The notes beneath the pieces were generated by a model that did not search any database, was not told the origin of the DNA, and was given only the letters and a program-made list of their open reading frames with translations. From assembly GCA_046727435.1 (NCBI GenBank), contig JBKPCR010000521.1, forward strand, positions 1-12,340: 12,340 nt of DNA. Reading direction: 5' to 3'. A program made the translations under genes and the position numbers. The stretch's first letter is position 1; every line of letters begins with the position of its first letter. Source of the stretch: CAVPRW01 sp046727435 [NCBI: bacterium] (GTDB taxonomy: Bacteria > Tectomicrobia > Entotheonellia > J063). This document shows, one piece after another, positions 11,773 through 12,340 of this stretch.

Positions 11773-12180
11773 CTGAAGCTCCCTTACTCAAACTTCACGT
11801 GATTCTTCATCTCTTCCGAGACCATGACACCCAGATCAACACCAGTCCGCGAAGGATGCCCCCTATTTGTAGCGCACGAGGGTGGCAGTATGCAACCCCC
11901 GCATGCAGCTTGCCTTACCAGTGGAGCGCAAGATAATCGTCACCTTCATCGCGGCGGTGCTGGTGATGCACCAGTGGCATGATGGATTAAGAAGGCTCTA
12001 TGGACGGGCGGATCGCATGGCCATTTTTTTTGAGAGACGCTCCAATGTCAGTGATATACTCGCCAACGACAGTGGTTGCACACGTTTCTCAACCCGATAT
12101 CCTCACGAGTCACGCCATGCACCAGCATACGCAATCCATGACGGGCTCGCCGCTCGACTCACGGCAGAGGAGGCTCGACG
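11773..12180. other. Intergenic region between divergent genes
   Basis: No credible gene is seen; plus-strand frames open here (11882-12193, 12000-12329) lack start signals and resemble no family. It contains a T8 run (12024-12031), the promoter candidate described separately, and the ribosome binding site AGAGGAGG (12166-12173) of the next gene. It should also hold the promoter of the minus-strand 179-aa gene. Confidence 0.5.
12030..12060 (+). promoter_or_regulatory. Candidate promoter of the TPP-enzyme gene
   Basis: TTGAGA (12030-12035) and TATACT (12055-12060) are close to the sigma-70 consensus but 19 bp apart. TGA just before the -10 makes an extended -10 motif that can tolerate a poor -35 distance. 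A start near 12067 would leave a leader of about 110 bases. Confidence 0.35.
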
Positions 12181-12340
12181 ATGGCGAAGATGACAGGCGG
12201 GGAAGCCTTGGCACAAACGCTCAAGGCCGCAGGGGTAGAGTATATCTTTGGGATCTCTGTAGGCTCCCAAGCCCCGTTGACTCTGGGAGCGATTCGATTA
12301 GGGATGAAAATTGTGACCGTGAGGGATGAGAAATGCGCCG
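12181..12340 (+). CDS. Thiamine-diphosphate-dependent enzyme, N-terminal part (runs off window)
   Basis: The frame is open from ATG 12181 to the window end (53 codons). AGAGGAGG at 12166-12173, seven bases upstream, fixes the start. The sequence begins MAKMTGGEALAQTLKAAGVE, then YIFGI. This is the standard opening of the acetolactate synthase / benzoylformate decarboxylase / sulfoacetaldehyde acetyltransferase superfamily (PF02776). Glu50 in VRDEKCA is at the place of the Glu that activates the cofactor, where most relatives read RHEQ. The glycine-rich turn after FGI (SVGSQAP) is unusual, since most relatives have PG-x-H or PG-x-S. The exact reaction cannot be told from this fragment. Confidence 0.82.
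   Translation, partial: MAKMTGGEALAQTLKAAGVEYIFGISVGSQAPLTLGAIRLGMKIVTVRDEKCA

Noticed and set aside
11882-12193. 103-codon plus-strand frame before the TPP enzyme
   Set aside because: The GTG start has no ribosome binding site, the composition is not protein-like, and it runs into the start of the well-supported TPP gene in another frame.
1-12340. CRISPR array, tRNA, rRNA or riboswitch
   Set aside because: No regularly spaced identical repeats, cloverleaf or recognisable aptamer was found by eye. The 21-bp-spaced repeats belong to the transposon ends, two per end.

Overview
The window looks like an accessory stretch of a GC-rich chromosome from an uncultured bacterium. Partial catabolic or housekeeping genes sit at both ends: a cyclase-family hydrolase plus an NHL beta-propeller protein on the left, and the N-terminus of a thiamine-diphosphate enzyme on the right. 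This gene mix is reminiscent of Tectomicrobia (Entotheonella), Rokubacteria or Methylomirabilota genomes, but the sequence has no marker that fixes the taxon.

Layout. (1) 2-1584, plus strand: 3' part of a cyclase-family gene followed by a six-bladed NHL protein. (2) 1536-3316, minus strand: a VapB-like antitoxin followed immediately by a vapC cut short after about 23 family-like codons, then an excisionase-type antitoxin paired with an intact PIN-domain gene. (3) 3317-3689: AT-rich DNA holding the first 26 or so codons of what looks like an SNF2/DISARM-type helicase (minus strand, broken). (4) 3690-4709, minus strand: an intact tyrosine recombinase. (5) 4664-9839: a transposon whose two ends can be read directly, with a 45-bp terminal inverted repeat (39/45 identical), each end holding two 17-bp repeats on a 21-bp period. 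It carries an AAA+ ATPase (TniB-like), a DDE transposase (TniA-like), a divergent serine resolvase, and one cargo gene. This is a Tn552-like gene set with no TniQ. (6) 9840-11772, minus strand: a VapBC-type pair, a ParD-like short antitoxin fragment, a HigA-type antitoxin with no recognisable toxin, and an unknown 179-aa protein. (7) 12181-12340, plus strand: start of the TPP enzyme behind a good ribosome binding site.

How it fits together. The region is a toxin-antitoxin-rich island with an integrase and defence-gene debris, later invaded by a Tn552-like element. The most interesting gene is the cargo (8332-9378): a TIR-like nucleotide-binding domain (PF10137 type, the kind found in Cap12) fused to a C-terminal CHAT/caspase-like domain. 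That domain keeps the cysteine region but seems to lack the His-Gly motif. The gene is visibly richer in A+T than its surroundings and lies in the usual cargo position between resolvase and right end, so it is a candidate stand-alone defence or cell-suicide gene. The left transposon end lies directly upstream of the integrase, and its terminal repeats are in frame with the integrase, so they may now supply its start codon.
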